64,000 nucleotides of DNA. Source: Eudromia elegans (Eukaryota; Chordata; Aves; Tinamiformes; Tinamidae). The notes beneath the pieces are model-generated. The model ran no database searches. It was given only the letters and a program-made list of their open reading frames with translations, and was not told the DNA's origin. The DNA is taken from positions 5,069,209-5,133,208 of the forward strand of contig PTEX01000012.1 in NCBI GenBank assembly GCA_003342815.1, read 5' to 3'. Shown piece by piece: positions 38,866-51,327 of this stretch; the first letter of the stretch is position 1; each line of letters begins with the position of its first letter. A program made the translations under genes and the position numbers.

Positions 38866-40373
38866 GTAAGAAAGAGCTTTGCCATGAGCTCCCCAAGTCA
38901 CAATATGTAGAAAGCAGGGGTTTTCGGTGTATTGAAATTGTATTCACTGGGCAAAAAGCCTTGTCTGGGTATGTTTTGTCATAAACAGAGGATGAAGTAC
39001 GAAAAAGAAAAGAGTAATGTTTCTTCACAGAACAAAATGATTTCCCTGAGGACTAAAGACATTGTCAGACCTGAAATGGCTGTTCCTTGAGCAGTGACCA
39101 TTTAAAGCAGACTCTGATAACAACAGTTTGAAGGCTAGAGTAGGTTCTTATTGAATATTCAGGCAAATGTCACATTCTCTGTCAATAAATCCCCAAATGC
39201 GAGCAGGGCATCTCCTTCAGCCATGTTCTGTTGCAGGGGCCGGCCGTGCTGTTGCCACTTTGAGCCTTTAGCTCCATAGGGCCATAAGCATTTGTGTTTA
39301 CACTGCCAGCGATGTCCAGCTGCCAGAGCTTCACCATCACAGTAGTTTGGTCACATCTTTCACCGGAAACATTAGTGAAATTAAATTTCAATTGGAAATG
39401 CCCTGCTCTCCCATTTCTGGAAGTACAAATTGCCACGATGCACGGTTAGAGGAAGCCCTTCCTTCGTGGGAGAAAAGGCCAATAGTGCCCTCTTGTGTCC
39501 AGCTCCCCGAACAGCCTCTCCAGTTACTGGCTGGGAGGGGAGCTGCTGTTGAATTACAAAGCTTGATAATGAGTAGAATGGATTCTGCCATTGTTAGCCA
39601 TGCTTACTTTACACCACGATAACGTCTTCATTTCTTTCCATATTCTTTTATGAGCTACACTTGAAGTGCAGCTTAAAGTATTTCCAGTAGGAGATTAAGT
39701 CATTACATGACTTTCTATTTTAACAGTTTTAGAGGATTTAGGTTTTTCTTATCATTACTGTAGAAATCATTTTCTTTATAATTACTGGAGGCAAGTATAT
39801 GAATTGCACATCAGTTTTGACTGCCTTTGGAAACAAACCGAGCGCATTTAGCTCTGGTGCAGTTCATTCTGTCTGACTAGTTGCTACATGACTGATGACC
39901 ATAGGACCATCTGCGCAAAAGAGCAACGAGAGGAAAATTTTACACAAATAGTCAGGCATTTGATGAAGGATGAAGGATGCCCTTTTCAAAGTGTTTGTTG
40001 CCGTCATTTCAGCTCATTTGGGACGCGAGGGGTTTAAATGCTAGTGGCTTAGTGGTAGGAATGCTTATGGGTGAAAGTGTGATCTGTTTATGCAATATTA
40101 AGACAAAAATGTGCTTATTTTAACACTCTCTGGGAAGGTCTGTTTGTGAAAAGAGCGTGTTTGAGAAAGAGTGAATGAGAGCTGTTGCTAATGAAACCAG
40201 CCTGGATTGCTGTGACATGGTTAAGTGAGTTTAATTTTGAGATGCAATTGATGAACTAGGTAGGCATTATTTTCGTAGCAGTAATTAAATGTGTAGTTTG
40301 GCTCTTAGGATGTTACGCCATGAATGTTTAATGCGGCTGTCAGTTTCTCTAAAGCTATTTGTTTTACATTTAG
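38866..40373 (+). other. NAV3: Intron between exons c and d
   Basis: 1.5 kb, gtaaga to acatttag. No repeat or further exon recognised. Short open frames near 39,180-39,620 are unremarkable. Confidence 0.85.
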
Positions 40374-40862
40374 GTTGTTTGGTGCCAAGGCAAGTGGTAA
40401 AGCTGCCTCTGCACCCAGTACTGAAGGTGTGAAACCCACATCGGCAATGCCCAGCCCTAGTACCACATTGGCACGGCAAGGCAGCCTGGAGTCTCCATCC
40501 TCGGGTACAGGCAGCATGGGCAGTGCAGGTGGGCAAAGTGGTAGCAGCAGCCCCCTCTTCAATAAACCTTCGGACTTAAATGCAGATGTTGTAAGCTTAA
40601 GTCACTCCTTGGCTTCCAGTCCCGCCTCAGTGCACTCTTTCACGTCAGGTGCTCTTGTGTGGGCTGCCAACCTGAGCAGCTCTTCAGCTGGCAGTAAGGA
40701 CACACCAAGTTACCAGTCCATGACTAGCCTTCACACCAGTTCCGAGTCCATTGACCTTCCTCTGAGCCATCACGGCTCTCTCTCTGGACTGACAACAAGC
40801 ACTCAGGAGGTTCAGAGCCTGCTCATGAGGACCGGAAGCGTCCGATCTACTCTTTCGGAAAG
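40374..40862 (+). CDS. NAV3: NAV3 exon d (489 nt): LFGAKASGK...SVRSTLSE segment
   Basis: The acceptor is tacatttag and the donor gtgagc. The first base completes Arg (AG+G), then 162 codons run from LFGAKASGKAAS to RTGSVRSTLSE, ending with AG (phase 2). Landmarks are TLARQGSLESPSSGTGSMGS, SSSPLFNKPSDLN, SHSLASSPASVHSFTSG, KDTPSYQSMTSLHTSSESID and LPLSHHGSLSGL. This matches NAV3 closely and NAV2 only in outline. The segment is almost entirely small and polar residues with many S-P and R-x-x-S sites, consistent with a disordered, heavily phosphorylated linker. The exon begins and ends in phase 2, so it could in principle be skipped without a frameshift. The frame stays open only one codon into the next intron. 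Confidence 0.97.
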
Positions 40863-40895
40863 GTGAGCTTGCCTATAGATACAGTGACCACAAAA

Positions 40896-40924
40896 AATAA
40901 TAATAATAATAATAAAAAAAAAAA
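40896..40924. repeat. (AAT)n microsatellite plus A-run
   Basis: About six AAT units followed by a run of A, 34 bp after the exon d donor. Likely length-variable. Confidence 0.9.
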
Positions 40925-41635
40925 GGACACAAGGTTCACCTGTTTTCCTAAAGGGACACTGTTTAATCAGCAGCTTAGTCCTATATTTGAAAACAAAGAA
41001 AAGATGAAAATAGACCTGATAGTAAATTCAGGCAACTGAATCAACTTTCTTTTAAGGTTTTACAAGCATGTCTTTTCTGTCTTGAGAAGGTGGTGGGTTT
41101 TTTTCCTTCCCTTTTTCTGGAGAAAAACCATAGGAAAGGGCAAATCACCTAGGTAAGGTGCATCCCAATGGCCGCATAATGACTCCTGCCTGCTAGCTCT
41201 ACCTGCCGTCCCAGCAGCTCCCAGCTGTATCCATGTCTTCTTAGTAATGAATTTGCTTGGGAAGTGGGACCACCCCTGTTTGCTTCCCACTTCCCAAAGT
41301 GTAAGCAGAGCTAGTGGGTCCCTGCCATCAACTGACCCTAGAGTCTTGTCCTAAAACACCCAGCCCTATCCAATATTTTTCTTACATGGCAGCCATTCTG
41401 CAGCTCCTTCCTAAAATGCGGTTTCACTTCAAGGGAGGCATTTACAGCATGAGAACCCCATAATCTGCACAGTCCTGGCAAGTGTCCAGAGCAGAGGGAC
41501 AAAAGCAAGAAAGATTTTCCCCCTAGTTGTGCTGTTAAAGTACTTGTTTACCCATGAACATTTTACTACTTAAATTATATTTTGAAGTGGTACAGCCACC
41601 CTTAGGGAAGGCGCTGTTGTACCAAGATTTTTATT

Positions 41636-41653
41636 TGTGTATGTGTGTGTGTG
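41636..41653. repeat. Short (TG)n run
   Basis: An alternating TG stretch with one interruption (tgtgtatgtgtgtgtgtg). Confidence 0.8.
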
Positions 41654-44600
41654 AAATACTTATTTGACCTTGGTGAGAGAGAACCAGTGAACTTTGCTAG
41701 GCAATAGTTTTCACTTCCTGTGGAAGTCTTCAAGATTCAAGAAGGAATTCTTATCTCACACAGGGAACAAAAGTTAGTTTTGACCTTTTTCATTAGCCAT
41801 CGATCCTGCTTCTCCAAGATGATACTGAAACAGAATCAGAAACAAGTTAGACCTAAACAATTTAAAAAAAAAAAAAAAAGGCAAATAAAGATTTTTTCTA
41901 TATTTAAGAAAAATATGCAGTTTTAATAACTTTTTTCTGTTTGTATAAAACCAGATATCATTCTCTACCAATCTTTCCATTGAGTGGTTTCACTTTCAGT
42001 GAATCAGCATTTAGAAAAAAACAAAATCTAAACAATTCTTGGTCGAATCTGGATGGAAACTCTCCCCGTAATTCATTTTGTTTGTTATGCTGTATTCATG
42101 AGTATTGCTGTATCAGTTAAAAATCACACGTCTAACTAACATACTTACAACACTATAAAATGTGTGTCTGTACCACTCTAATGTATGATAACAATAGTAG
42201 CTAAAAACACACTGATACATGAGTAACTTTTAATTTGCACTGTCTCTTTACTATTTTTATAATAATTTGCAATGTGTGCCATCAACTGAATTGAATAATA
42301 TTTCTTGGAAAGCTAATTATTCATATTTTTTATAGGAACTGCCACTGATTTTTGATATTACATATAGGAATGGAGAGGTCAGAAAGATCGTGTGGAAGGG
42401 TGTTGAATTTATGCCAAGGATCATATTTATGCAGAGGATGTTAAACATCATATTCAAAATGTTAATTGCTTGGCATAAGCTCCTGAGCAACCCCAACTAC
42501 TAATACTTCATGTATTTGTTCAGTGACTTAATTTCAGTGGTTCCAAATACTTTGCCTTTGGCAACATTTTTAACTTTCAGATTTGTCCATATGGGGATAT
42601 TATGATTGAGTCCAGAGAGAGCCATTTATCATGTTGATCTGGCCTCAAAACAAATACATGTATCTAGAGAAAATGGTGTCATTTCTTGAATTATAGCCCC
42701 AACACGGTATTTGCAGTTTGATTTTTCCAAAAGCTCTGCTACAAGTGCTATATTATTTCTGAACTGTTTGATGCAGCAAAACCTCTAAGTAGTAAAGCAT
42801 TTTTTTCACAATAAAAGTATTGTTTTGCTATGTTAAGAGACAGATATGCTTGCCAAAAGATTTTGTCCTTTTTTCCCTTTGTAAACCATAGTGGAGGGAT
42901 TCAGATTGTATTTTATACGCCTATGGCAAAACTATGTGTAGTCTGGTGAGACATAAGAAATTATCTGCAAGGAGACTCACTCTTTCTCTTCCCTTACCCT
43001 AGGGCTTGCCCAAGACTGAATGATGTATGTAATGATATATACTAATATAATGTAGGGACAACATCAGACAGACCAAAGCACCAAATAAGATAAAACTAGC
43101 TAGTTACCTAAATTGTGTGCAGAAGAGGATACTAGGAGAAAGTCTAGCGAATGTTAGAAGAGAGAGCTGATAACCAGTGATACTAAGAAGCACTTTCTTG
43201 CTTCATTAGACCATTAATTGCAGTTTGATAGCTGAACAAATACTAAGAGGAAGTGTGCTAGAAGGGAAAAGACAAGGGAAAGATTGCTTGGATAGGTCTC
43301 CAATTTACATGGTCCAAATGAAATTTGCTCCCAGCAGCTATCTGAAATAGCCCTGTGGTCATTAGGATGCCTAACTAGATGGGTTGGGGTGGAGGACAAA
43401 GGGGCCTCAGTGCTGGGAAGATGTAGAGGTCTTTTTAGCAAAGCTAGTGATAGATAACAGGAGGTTGTCAATAGTGTCATTTCAGGTGAGACTGACAATA
43501 AATTTGCAGGCAAGCAGACCTTCTGAGTAGAAGCTGGAAGGGAAACAGTGTGTAGGGGACAGTGAGATGGTCTCTTGCCAAGGCTTCAAGGCTACCAGCT
43601 GAGGAATAGCTTGGTAGAAACACGGGGCTGCACATCAACTGCAATACTGACATAGCATCAAAGTTTATTCTAGACAGATTTTGTGTTATTCATAAACAGA
43701 ACAGTGAACACTGAAAATACTTCCTTTATCAGCAAAACTTACATCACTCTCAGCACTTCAGCTATTTTTGCCATAACAGTATTTAGACATGTCTACTCCA
43801 GTCGGTCTAGTAGTGTGGCTCCTTGTGTGGGAGAACACTTGTATTTTAGCTTACCGCAATTTAAAGGGACTTAAAATACAGCAGAAGGTTACTCATAATT
43901 TAAATAAAAATTGTTTCCTAGGGTTAGCTGGTGATATTTTACTGGTTTGGCTCATGAAACATTCCATGTAGACACATCATCACTAGCTCTTCTGAACCCT
44001 TAATTCCTGCTAGGCATTTAGATTTGCATCCTTCTGTTGGTCTGAGTGACAGCAAGGGGATGCATACAATGCAGTTATATAGGAATTAACAGGGGTCTCA
44101 TCAGTGATAAATGGCTATATTTTAAGAGGATTATCAGAGTGGAAGTAGTTTTTAATTACATGACTGGTTAAGTTTGAAAGAATGTTGTTTAATTTTGAAG
44201 ACCATGAAAGTTCATTGAAATCCAGTTAAACTCTTCAAGACTGTCAGTTATTTAAAATTATCGACAGAGTTGATGGCTCTGGTTTTAAGGTGTGAAACAG
44301 TGCATCATGTATCAGATTTTCCGGTATGCTCAGCCATTTGTAGAAACTCATTCACAACTCCCATATCATGTTGGTCAGCTCGTCATACACCACCCTAATC
44401 ATTCCTTATCTTGGAATAATTTCTTTTCTTCCCTAGCAGCCTTGCAACGGTTAGAAATCACCCGAAGATAGTTCGTTATGGCCATTTTCCCCCTTCCCCA
44501 AGTTAACCTCCACACCAAGGGTAGGGAGGAAACAGAAGCTTCCTGTAGTTCCTCCCAGAGAAGTTGCAGATGGTTTCAGCACTGCCAAACAAAAAATGGG

Positions 44601-44835
44601 AACGCAGAGACAGTGGGCTTGATAACTCCAGTCTATGTCTGCATATGTCTTCCTCCTGCAAGACCGCTTTTGACAGCAAAGGAGAACACTGTCAGCAGTA
44701 GTATGGTATTCTGAGCCTCGCTTTTTATTGGTATGTGACTCCTGTTTATTGAGACCTAAGGAGACAGATTTCCACTGAAGCACTACTTCTGTCAGTAAAG
44801 AAATGAAGAACATTTTAAATTGAGATTTTTCTTTC

Positions 44836-44857
44836 TTTTTTTTTTTTTTTTTTTTTT
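44836..44857. repeat. T-run of about 22
   Basis: A homopolymer T run after ttttctttc; it is not followed by a plausible exon. Confidence 0.85.
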
Positions 44858-46053
44858 AAATTACCTCCACAAAGGTAATAGGAGCACTGAGCATAAGCTG
44901 GCAGTGCCCACCTAGGGTCAGTGCTCGCTACTGTTCAGTTCTGTTTATTGAAGGACCTGTGTCTGTAAAAGTAGCAAACTCAGATTTTTGGTACAGAAAT
45001 GCTTTCAGGAACAACTCCCTAGACCCATGGGTAATGATCATGTGACTACCTGAAATCTGAGAGCATCTTCACGAGATTTCTTTTTTTAAATGCAACATGC
45101 ATGTTTGCTGAACTCACTATTATGCAGCTGCAATAGTTTCATGCTCATACTGAGTAATACTCACACCCATTTCATTTGGGCAGCTGAATTCAGGAGTTCT
45201 TTAGCAGGCTCCTGTGGGGATGATTAGTTTCTTTATCTGGCTTCATTATAACTTTCTGCTCACTGATTTATTTAAAGGAGCACTAGATGACTCCTTCATT
45301 TTTAGATAATGTGATATAGATTATTTTGAATACATAAAACTGCAAGCTAAAATAATGTTAGAAAATGTATCATTCACTAGGAGTTTTGAAGTATTTGCAG
45401 AAGAAACTGTCTCTGTTAGGATTCTATGATCATGTTTATCTGCTTTGAAATTTATTGGTGCATAAAACTACATAAAGGACCATCAAGTACATAAAGCCCC
45501 GTTCTTTTCTGTAAGGGACTAAATAGTATATGAATCTTACACTCGATTTATATTCTCTTTTTTTACTAGACGTTCTTCTTTTCTATTGGTTATGTAGAAA
45601 GCAAAATTCTGGAAATGAAGTCAGTGTGTCAGGTAGTGGATTGTCCTTGTGCAGACCATTACAGCTGAACCAGTACTGAAACCCTGCTAAATCCCTTCTC
45701 CCACTTGCTCTGTCCCCATTCAGAATGAGGCCCTGATGAAACTGGGAGAAATGTCTATAAAACTTCCTGCTGCTGAGTGATTCTATTCCGTTAGAATGAG
45801 AGCTCTAATGGTAATAGATCATTAACTCCAACGTATTTTCAATACCTTCTTTGATCAAGGCTATATGGGAGAGGGGCTCCCAACACAGTAGAAACTCAGC
45901 ATTAGTCATAGCAGGAGAGTTTCCTTGGGCAGCAGGTATAGGCCTAAGTACCTGTCTCTCTCAGAAAAGTGATTGTATATAATACAGAAACCTCCTGACA
46001 CCATTTCACAATTTAATCCTTATGTTGAGACTAAATTATGGTCTTAAGTGAAA

Positions 46054-46108
46054 GGAGTTGGACTAAGATGATCTCCAAAGATCCCTTCCAACCTCAATCA
46101 TTCTGTGG
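46054..46108 (+). mobile_element. CR1 LINE tail fragment
   Basis: The stretch gagttggactaagatgatct, then gatcccttccaacctcaatc and attctgtg, is the + orientation of the CR1 3' end. About 55 bp survive. An A-rich (CAAAAA)n stretch follows directly. Confidence 0.88.
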
Positions 46109-46110
46109 GG

Positions 46111-46140
46111 AGAAAACAAAAACAAAAACAAAAAACACAC
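46111..46140. repeat. (CAAAAA)n-like A-rich repeat
   Basis: Several units of caaaaa follow the CR1 tail. CR1 normally ends in octamer repeats and not poly-A, so this run may be independent of the insertion. Confidence 0.75.
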
Positions 46141-46920
46141 TATGTATCTGTTAATGCAAATGTTCAAATGTAACCCACAATAGCCAGGGTCCATTTTAAT
46201 AACCCTTTGTGAGGAAGTGCCCAAATGACAGTCGGTGCAAAGGAAAGCCAGGGGATGCCCCTGTGGCCCTCGAGACACTAGCTGTCTAGCATTGAAGGGC
46301 TTTGGATTAGGAAAACCCCAAACTTTGACTTCTGCTTATTGACCACAGTGCCCCTGTTTGTGTGTGACTATAAACAATGATGCTCTGGTGCTGCCCTTCC
46401 ATTGCCCACACCATCCCCTGGCTGTGTGAGCCTCATATCAACAGAAAGCCAGAGCTCCCTGTGTTTAGCACATGTTTCTACAAGCAGGGCTGTGGTTTGC
46501 TTTCTGGCAGAGCCCTGCTGTCTCCTCGCAGGTGCTGCAACCTTCATTTCTTGGGGAAATCTCCAGGAAGATCTTACGAAGCCGTGAAAAATAAAGTTTC
46601 ATGCTGTGACCATATGACACTCACACAGATTGCAGGGTGAAGCTGTAGGAAGGTTAGAAATGATAGCGAAGAACAACTTTGTGACTTGGACAGTGTCCAA
46701 ATTACTACTGACCCAGCCCAGAGAGTGCCTCGTTGAAAAATGAATATGCAACAGTCCATGTCCTGTTGTCCTCTTGAGTGAGTCAGGGAATTTTCATGAA
46801 AGATATATTAGAAAGCATCAAATGACCTTCTGTTATGCAACCAAATCTAGACCTTTAAAATTTGTAATTCTGAACAGTACTGTTTGCCGTATGTCCTTAG
46901 GGTTCTTTTTGTTTTAACAG

Positions 46921-46962
46921 CATGCAGCTTGACAGAAATACACTACCCAAAAAGGGATTAAG
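46921..46962 (+). CDS. NAV3: NAV3 exon e (42 nt): MQLDRNTLPKKGL
   Basis: A very short exon after the acceptor tgttttaacag. The first C makes Ser with the AG of exon d, then MQLDRNTLPKKGL, then AG, which becomes Arg with the next exon. LDRNTLPKKGLRYTP is a conserved NAV block, which confirms both borders. It is phase 2 to phase 2 and 42 nt, so skipping keeps the frame (exon d could join exon f directly as LSE-R-YTP). The donor, gtatat, is weak at +4 to +6, and the exon sits alone between introns of 6.1 and 2.2 kb. Both facts make alternative use plausible, but the sequence does not prove it. Confidence 0.93.
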
Positions 46963-49112
46963 GTATATATTTTATTGAGCATGACTGCTGCTTCTCCGTT
47001 TTTCTGAAGCCTTTTCTATACTGTCTTTCCTTTGCTTTCTTCTGCTGATCCCGTTTACAACTGAGCTCTTGGTATTTAGTTTCAATCCAAAAAACTGTTA
47101 ACTTTAACAATGGTCTTTTTCTTTCCAAGTCTGCCCGGTGAATAAATTTAGTTTCAAGATATATCTTGGAAAGTGAATGTGGTTAAGAATAGTTTCCTTA
47201 TGTGATGATTCTTAAGAGACATTCAATCCTGGAGATCTAAAAAAGACAGGCAAAGTACCTTGGACTTGAAAACATGGAGAAAAACAAGATTTAGAGATAG
47301 ATCTGAACTTGAAATCTAAATGCAAATACCCATGGAATTGGAATTGAAGCTAAAGGGTGGAGCAAGATATATGTTTTAGTATCTGAGGCTTTTGAGTATA
47401 AAATGAGCTCTGCTGCAGCTAGTCCTCTTGGGCCCTACCCAACAGTGCTGAGACTCCAGCTCTGCAACAAATTCCTCACTCATTACAGCTGTCTTCAATA
47501 TGGAAAACAGGAGTTTTCTACCCTCTTCTGCACTCCATGCATATAAGAGAGAGTCAGGAGACAACCTGCTTTGTCTCATCATGCCTGGTAGCCTGTCTCC
47601 CCAGTCTAGAGAGCAGATACAGCAAGCAGGACACTGACACTTTGGATTTGGAGAGAGGCAGGATACGGAAGAGGCAGAGGCATGTTCCCTGCACAGGTGC
47701 AATGGGATGCCTGAGGCTTCTAGGCTGTAAGACTGTAAAGGTGTCTAAGAGCTGATGGAAAAATGGAGTGGAAAAGCAGCTTGTAGGCATATAGAACTGA
47801 TGAAATATCCCCAGATAATTCAGATATCCCAAAATGCTGCCTGTCAGTTTGGTTTGATGAACAGAAGTCCCAGTTCAACCCCCGATCCTGAATTCACATT
47901 TCACCATCTATCTTATCTGATAACCACTGGATAAGTGTTCTGTGTGACTGTCAAAACTAGATCATATGTATCCTTTTAAAGGAAAATTAAAAAAAAAAAT
48001 TTTTTAATCAGACAAGATGCTTTAATGTTCTAAAATATAATACAAACCCCAAAACTTAACATGACAACTTGTATGTTCATTTAATCTGTATTCTAAGCAG
48101 AAATCTTTGTGCCTTTTCTAATCTGAAGCCAGAATACCAAAAGTGCTTTTTGCTCTTCTGTTTGGGGAACACTGATGGCTCATGACAATGGTGAAGGACA
48201 AACTTGTGTTTTAACATGAGACTGTGCTGAAGGAAGTGGGCTTTTGCAGATATTGCTGAAAAAAAGCATTTTTGGTTAAGACCTCCACTGTGAGAAATGC
48301 CTGCACATTTTGATGACTCTGTCCACCACCAGAATTCCCCTTCTTCCAGCCCAGCCAAAAAAGCCTAGACAGTGAGTTATGGACTCTCCCTGTTAGAGAG
48401 TGTCTCAGTTGTGCCTGTTTTATTGGCTCACCTTACATAGCAAGCAGTTGATAAATTGTTTAGTGTCCAGATTTCTTCCTTTCGGACAACTTGCTTCTGC
48501 CAATTGTGTATTTTTCCCTGCCCCTTTCCCTCCCCTCAGTTTGGGGCAGGATGTGATGCCAAGTAACACTCAGAGCACTGGATGTTGCATTTGACCATGA
48601 ATAGCTGCCATTACCCACCAAAACTCCTTTTTCAGAGTTGTTGATGTTTCACTCCTTTCATCTAACCAATTAATCCCACATGTGATCCATGGCAGGTGTC
48701 ATTCTGTAAGCGGCTACTCACCCTCCTCAGCTTCTAGTCTGTCCATATCCATCCTGGCCATACAGTATCTGAGCTTTTGTATCAGCCTGTACACTTGCTA
48801 TAGCTTTTAAGTCCTTTCCTGTCATCTCAGTTGTGTGTTTTATGTGATTTATCATCGTTATTTCTTCAGAGGAAGGGAATGCTGGTTTGGGGAGGGGGAT
48901 GAAGCTGATGTAATGTTGGGCTGGTGGGTCTCAAGTCTTTTTTCTGTTGCAATAAGACGGTAAATTTTACCTTGGTAAAATCCGTAACAATCGCTTGATG
49001 CATTCCAAGGATTTTTTCGTGTGTCAGCGGTGAAGGGAATTTAAGCAGAGCGCGTTTCGTTCCAAACGGTGGCGTTGTCGTCGTTTTGAGCGTGTCAGCT
49101 GTGGTTTTTCAG
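46963..49112 (+). other. NAV3: Intron between exons e and f
   Basis: 2.15 kb, gtatat to gtttttcag. The last 120 bp before the acceptor are notably CpG-rich (several tcg and gcg), unlike the rest. No repeat or further exon recognised. Confidence 0.85.
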
Positions 49113-49273
49113 ATACACTCCGTCGTCGCGGCAGACGAGTCAGGAGGAAGGCAAGGAGTGGCTACGCTCCCATTCGACTGGAGGCCTGCAAGACACTGGC
49201 AGTCAGTCCCCGCTTGTTTCTCCTTCAGCTATGTCTTCATCTGCAACTGGGAAATACCACTTTTCCAACCTGG
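49113..49273 (+). CDS. NAV3: NAV3 exon f (161 nt): YTPSSRQTSQEEGKEWLRSH segment
   Basis: The acceptor is gtttttcag and the donor gtaaat. The first A completes Arg (AG+A), then 53 codons read YTPSSRQTSQEEGKEWLRSH, STGGLQDTG, SQSPLVSPSAMSSSATGKY and HFSNL, ending with a lone G (phase 1). EEGKEWLRSHSTGGLQDT is a strongly conserved NAV motif, so the exon is secure even though no long open frame surrounds it. The last G joins TG of the next exon to give Val, making HFSNL-V-SPT. Most third positions in the first half are G or C, unlike the AT-rich flanks. Confidence 0.95.
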
Positions 49274-51138
49274 GTAAATGCCGTTTCCCTTCTCCGCTTC
49301 TGCCATTTTAGAATAGAATCATCCAATTCAACTGTTCATATTTCTCAGCTTGCCAAACGAGATAGTTTATTTTAACATTTCCATCACCATGTTACGGTAC
49401 TTCACTAATGAAGGGAAATCAAAAGAACTTCATGGAGCAGGCAAGAGTTAATCCTATATTATATACTAAAAAGAAGCACAGATCCTCTATGACTTCCTCT
49501 ATGACTTGAGTCCTCTATGACTATGACTGTATTACTTGATTTTCTTCAAGGAAGAGCTGGATATTAGCCTCTAGATCAAAGCGCTCTGCATTTAACCCAG
49601 CTTAAGAGTCACAGAGTCTGTAGTTTTTTTTTTTTCCGGTGATTTTAATAGACATCAACCCCTAGACATGGGTTTTTTTCTTTTTTATTTTCCTATATTC
49701 AGGTTTGCTTTGAGATAGGCCTTTCCACTATACTCCAGTTGCTGGACCTGATTGTAACTGTGCTGGGCTTACTCAAAATCCTATCCTTGAAAATAATATC
49801 ATATTTTAGGAAGTGAGTCATATTCTAGGTTTGTTTGCTTATAGGTCTTGATTTGTATTTGGCTCTTCAGGATCTAGTTTCAAGTAAATCCAACCAAAAT
49901 TCAGATTTTTGACATATATTTTTTAATTACTTAATAAAAAAAAATCTATTTCCCCAGTGCTGGAGGCAAACCTAGATTCAAAATGAGTTTTTGTGGTTTA
50001 GAGTTTTAGTATAGAATTAGCAACAATTCACACTGTAGCCATCCTGTCACAGCCTATGACCTCTGCAGGCTGCGATCGCTTGAAAGCGGTTTGATGAGAA
50101 GTACAGATGTTGGGCTTTATCACAAATAGGACAATGAAGTTGAACAAAGCCACTTCTAGAAATGAAATTGAATATTGGCTAAAGAAGCCACTGCTCTGGA
50201 TTTCTTCCATAGACTTGCAGTAGTTTTAGGCACAGAACAGCTCTCACTTTCTATCATTCTCTGTTTATTGTTACCTTCTTTTTCTTATAGTTCTATTATT
50301 CACATCAGGGATCAATAGGTCCAGTTTCTTAATTTTATATTGTTGTGGCTGTTCTTTCCTTCTTTTCATTGTCATAATTTTGTGATATTAACTGACTTTC
50401 ACAGCAAAACTGCTTGGGTAATTTATGACTTGAGGCACATCTTGCTTGATCTAAAGCAGAAGTTCAACACAGTGGCTGAGGTTGGGTTCGAGTTGTTTTC
50501 TTCTAGATGCTCAGGCACACTCAGGTTTTCCTTTCTACTGGCAAACTTTCCAAATGCTTAGATTCCTCAAAGCTCTTTTGGATTTGAGCAATGAGCAAAC
50601 AGGCTCTTCCTATTTATGATGGGATTTAACTGGCCTATGCAGGAATTTTGACTTTATACAGTGGTAGGTGCTGTAGAAAATCAATGGATAGGTATATCCT
50701 GCATATGCTAGTGCATCTTTGATGTTAACTGCAGTCAGTAATATATGTGTATAAAGCAAAAAAATACAGTTGTTGAACTATTAGAAGAGCTGGTTTTTAT
50801 ATATAAAAAAAGATAATTCCTTATTCCTTTTTAACTTTTGAATGTATGAGCTTCATCTCTCTCATTGATTTTCTGTCTTCGGCTGTCAAAGTGAACAAGT
50901 ATTTGTTCAGACACCAACATTAGTGTTACTGCATATTTTACAGCCTTAGTTGCATCTAACCCAGCTCCTTGGAGATCATCTTTTCTCTTAACACTTTTTG
51001 GATGCAGGAATAAAAGCCTTTCATTCCTTCAACAGCTTAAAAGTCCACCTAACCATACTTGCACTACATTTCTGTGTTGGGCAGAATCAAAAGCCATGCA
51101 GTGGATATGTACTTCACTAATAAAGCTTTGCCTTCCAG
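49274..51138 (+). other. NAV3: Intron between exons f and g
   Basis: 1.9 kb, gtaaat to cttccag. It contains a small tandem repeat at about 49,483-49,524 and otherwise nothing recognised. Confidence 0.85.
49483..49524. repeat. Short imperfect tandem repeat of cctctatgact
   Basis: The unit cctctatgact occurs three times with short variable spacers, followed by another atgact. Confidence 0.75.
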
Positions 51139-51327
51139 TGAGTCCAACCAGCCTATCTCAGTTTAACCTTCCTGGACCAAGTATGATGCGCTCAAACAGC
51201 ATCCCTGCCCAAGAAACGTCTTTCGATCTGTATGATGACTCCCAGCTGTGCGGCAGTGCGACGTCCTTAGAAGAGAGACCACGAGCAATTAGTCATTCAG
51301 GTTCATTCAGGGACAGCATGGAGGAAG
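51139..51327 (+). CDS. NAV3: NAV3 exon g (189 nt): SPTSLSQFNLPGPSMMRSNS segment
   Basis: The acceptor is ttgccttccag and the donor gtaaga. TG completes Val, then 62 codons: SPTSLSQFNLPGPSMMRSNS, IPAQETSFDLYDDSQLCGS, ATSLEERPRAISHSG and SFRDSMEE, with a final G (phase 1). The SHSGSFRDSMEEVHGSSLS block formed with the next exon is common to the NAV family; the MMRSNSIPAQ part is NAV3-like. NSIP is close to an SxIP EB1-binding motif but has Asn where Ser or Thr is expected, so I do not count it as one. The exon is phase 1 to phase 1, therefore frame-neutral if skipped. Confidence 0.96.

Larger units (their letters stand above)
40863..46920 (+). other. NAV3: Intron between exons d and e
   Basis: 6.1 kb, gtgagc to gttttaacag. 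It holds an AAT microsatellite, a TG run, A- and T-runs and a CR1 tail. NAV2 has an extra coding insert at the equivalent place; I saw no matching exon here. Confidence 0.85.

Noticed and set aside
38221..38901. 226-codon minus-strand open frame over exon c (and a 204-codon one at 38,414-39,028)
   Set aside because: It is antisense to a secure NAV3 exon. It arises from the serine- and lysine-rich, GC-rich codons of the real frame and runs past the splice donor.
49086..49277. 64-codon plus-strand frame overlapping exon f
   Set aside because: It is in a different frame from the NAV3 reading YTPSSRQTS; the real exon is 49,113-49,273.
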